Positions 1 to 64,000 of a stretch of 64,000 bases of DNA are shown piece after piece. Source of the stretch: Rhabdophis nuchalis (Eukaryota > Chordata > Lepidosauria > Squamata > Natricidae); assembly GCA_039707465.1 (NCBI GenBank), contig CM077647.1, forward strand, positions 120,880,610-120,944,609. The letters are read 5' to 3'. The first letter of the stretch is position 1. Every line of letters begins with the position of its first letter. The notes beneath the pieces are model-generated. The model saw only the letters and a list, made by a program, of their open reading frames with translations. It was not told the origin of the DNA and made no database searches. Made by a program: the position numbers and the translations under genes.

Positions 1-949
1 TTGTTTCCCATATTTAACACAACCAGAAGAAGCCAGTAAAATTGTATAATTGGTTTATATTTGATTTAGTATATATGATTTATATTGAAAGTAGAATTCA
101 GTTTTTCTAAATTAGAACTGAAGAATGCAATTTTTAAAGTATGTTGTAATGTTATAATCTTACTTATTCTATGCTTTGTAAAAAAAAAAAACCTTATTCA
201 ACATCTCAAATCTCTAAATTTGTAAGGCACTTCTTGTTCTGTAATTATCTCTAGAGCAATGATTGCTATACAAATTCTTTGATAAATCAAAAGTTTTTAA
301 AGTTTCTATGCAAAACTCTAGGTGGAGATACAAAATAACCCATCTAAAATCAGCTTAAGAGAAGAGTAGCATTTATGTAAATGTTTCTCCAATGATTATA
401 TACTTCTATGAGATTTTTGCCATTTGTACGTTTGTAGGGAATGATGGGAGATAATGCCAAGGTACAACTTGCTTGACTAAGGTATACTTTGCTTTCTCCA
501 GACAGGTAGCTGGAGGGGGCGGAGGTTGGATTGGGAGGAAAATGCCACAACTTCTCACAACTTCTCCCTGGATTCCCCCCCCCCCCCAAAAGGGCTACAG
601 TTCCCATTTCCGAATCAATTGTGACGATGGTCAAGGAACATCCTCAAAAAAAGAAGGAAGTAAAGAAATAGTTTGCGGTTAGGAATTGGCGCCAGTTTGA
701 ATGGGATGATTGCTGCTGTTTCTTTAAATTTGTCATTAAACTCAGAGGGTCAAGTAGGTTAAAAGAAGGGGGTGTTTTTCTCACGTTTGATTCACGTAGT
801 TTTCTTATAGTAGCTCCACTACTGTAAGAGAAGTATACGCAGGAGGAATAGGGAGGTTCAGGGTTCATTCCGCCACTTAAAAAAAAAAAGGGGGGGGGGA
901 GGGGAAGGTGGCCAATGAATTTAGGCACTGGGGGAGGAAATCTTTGCCA
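1..949. other. Upstream flank without recognised gene
   Basis: AT-rich flank with homopolymer runs (A run near 181, C run near 577, A/G run near 880-905). Short open frames here overlap on both strands, have no family features and look random. No exon or named repeat was recognised. Confidence 0.5.
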
Positions 950-1246
950 AGGATAAAGGGTGTACAGCAGTGGCTGGTAAAGGTCGTCTCCTCCCCTGCC
1001 AAGCCCCCCCCCCGGTCTTTCTGGGAGGGGTGGAGAAAAGGATCCTACGAAGCTGCGACCTCGGCGACCGGCGGGGACATTCCGTGACTCCCATCTGACA
1101 GTTGTTTCCTTTCTGTGGCCGCGTCTGCCCGGTCTTCGGATCCCTCGGCGGTACGGCTTGCTTACAACTTGGCTGATCCTCGGGGCGGACCTTTTGGGAA
1201 CAGACTGCTCCGCTCCGCTTGGCAGATTTGTTAAGTTGAGATCAGG
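950..1246 (+). promoter_or_regulatory. ITGB3: GC-rich putative promoter and 5' UTR of ITGB3
   Basis: This stretch is GC- and CpG-rich compared with the AT-rich flanks and runs directly into the start codon. No TATA box is evident near the ATG. GGAA/TTCC-type cores (for example TTTCCT near 1107) could bind ETS factors, but that is only a motif match. The ATG at 1247 has A at -3 and G at +4, a strong Kozak context. The transcription start and the UTR length cannot be fixed from sequence alone. Confidence 0.6.
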
Positions 1247-63601
<62,355 letters not shown>

Positions 63602-63705
63602 GTGAGTGCCAAATTCTGATTTAGTTTCATGAGAAAGAAACCAGTTCTTAGGGTTTGAGCCTTAGGACTTAACAATTACTCATAATCCTAGGTAATGGTG
63701 TCAGT

Positions 63706-63770
63706 CATAGAATAGAATAGAATAGAATAGAATAGAATAGAATAGAATAGAATAGAATAGAATAGAATAG
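63706..63770. repeat. (AATAG)n pentanucleotide microsatellite
   Basis: About thirteen perfect AATAG units ending in AATTCC, directly joined to the LINE 3' end on its right. Confidence 0.97.
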
Positions 63771-64000
63771 AATTCCTTATTGGCCAAATGTGATTGGACA
63801 CACAAGGAATTTGTCTTTGGTGCATATGCTCTCAGTATACATAAAAGGACAAGATACATTCATCAAGAATCGTAAGATACAACACTTAATGATAGTCATA
63901 GAGTACAAATAAGCAATCAGGAAACAATCAATATCAATATAAATCATAAGGATGCAAGCAGCAAAGTTACAGTCCTGCAATTATAAGTGGAAGGAGATGG
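63771..64000 (-). mobile_element. CR1/L3-type LINE 3' end (snake type), runs off window
   Basis: Begins CCTTATTGGCCAAATGTGAT then GGACACACAAGGAATTTGTC and GATAGTCATAGAGTACAAAT. Known snake genomes carry a CR1/L3 family whose 3' end seeds an AATAG microsatellite, and this matches that layout. The element continues past position 64000. Confidence 0.7.

Overview
The window is vertebrate nuclear DNA. Coding sequence is split into short exons with canonical GT-AG introns, and the introns are packed with transposons. The repeat families (bird/reptile-type CR1, L2-like LINEs, a Sauria-type SINE with an ACCTTT-like end, many hAT MITEs, a Helitron-like end, an AATAG microsatellite joined to a LINE 3' end) point to a squamate reptile, most likely a snake. 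That assignment is inferred from repeat style, not from a species marker.

The only host gene recognised is ITGB3 (integrin beta-3) on the + strand. Its GC-rich 5' region is at about 950-1246 and its ATG at 1247. Eleven coding exons are visible: 1247-1313, 18861-18946, 46547-46736, 47760-48012, 49096-49267, 50579-50740, 51053-51148, 51420-51509, 54565-54699, 58768-59197 and 63373-63601. Phases join without a break and give about 636 residues: signal peptide, PSI, hybrid, beta-I and I-EGF domains. The exons for the beta-tail, transmembrane and cytoplasmic parts lie beyond position 64000. Exon sizes follow human ITGB3 except for small in-frame changes in exons 1, 3, 5 and 11.

Intron 1 (17.5 kb) holds an old L2 with a hAT MITE inside, a broken gypsy-like LTR element with a gag remnant, a foldback Tc1/mariner-like element and several L2 ends. 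Intron 2 (27.6 kb) holds a hAT element carrying a CR1, a GC-rich hairpin and a (GGAAT)n array; an old LINE with a decayed reverse transcriptase; a three-level nest (L1 in L2 in a hAT MITE) at 36896-41284; a Helitron-like end; and a (GTAG)n array. Later introns are shorter and carry CR1, L2, SINE and microsatellite copies.

The most interesting biology is in the integrin ligand-binding face. The specificity-determining loop is three residues longer than in human beta-3, and the positions equivalent to human Tyr122, Arg214 and Met335 are Asn, Lys and Lys. These surround the site that binds RGD ligands, the same site targeted by snake-venom disintegrins. Human comparisons are from memory of that protein and should be checked by alignment. 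No prokaryotic system, CRISPR array or non-coding RNA gene was seen.
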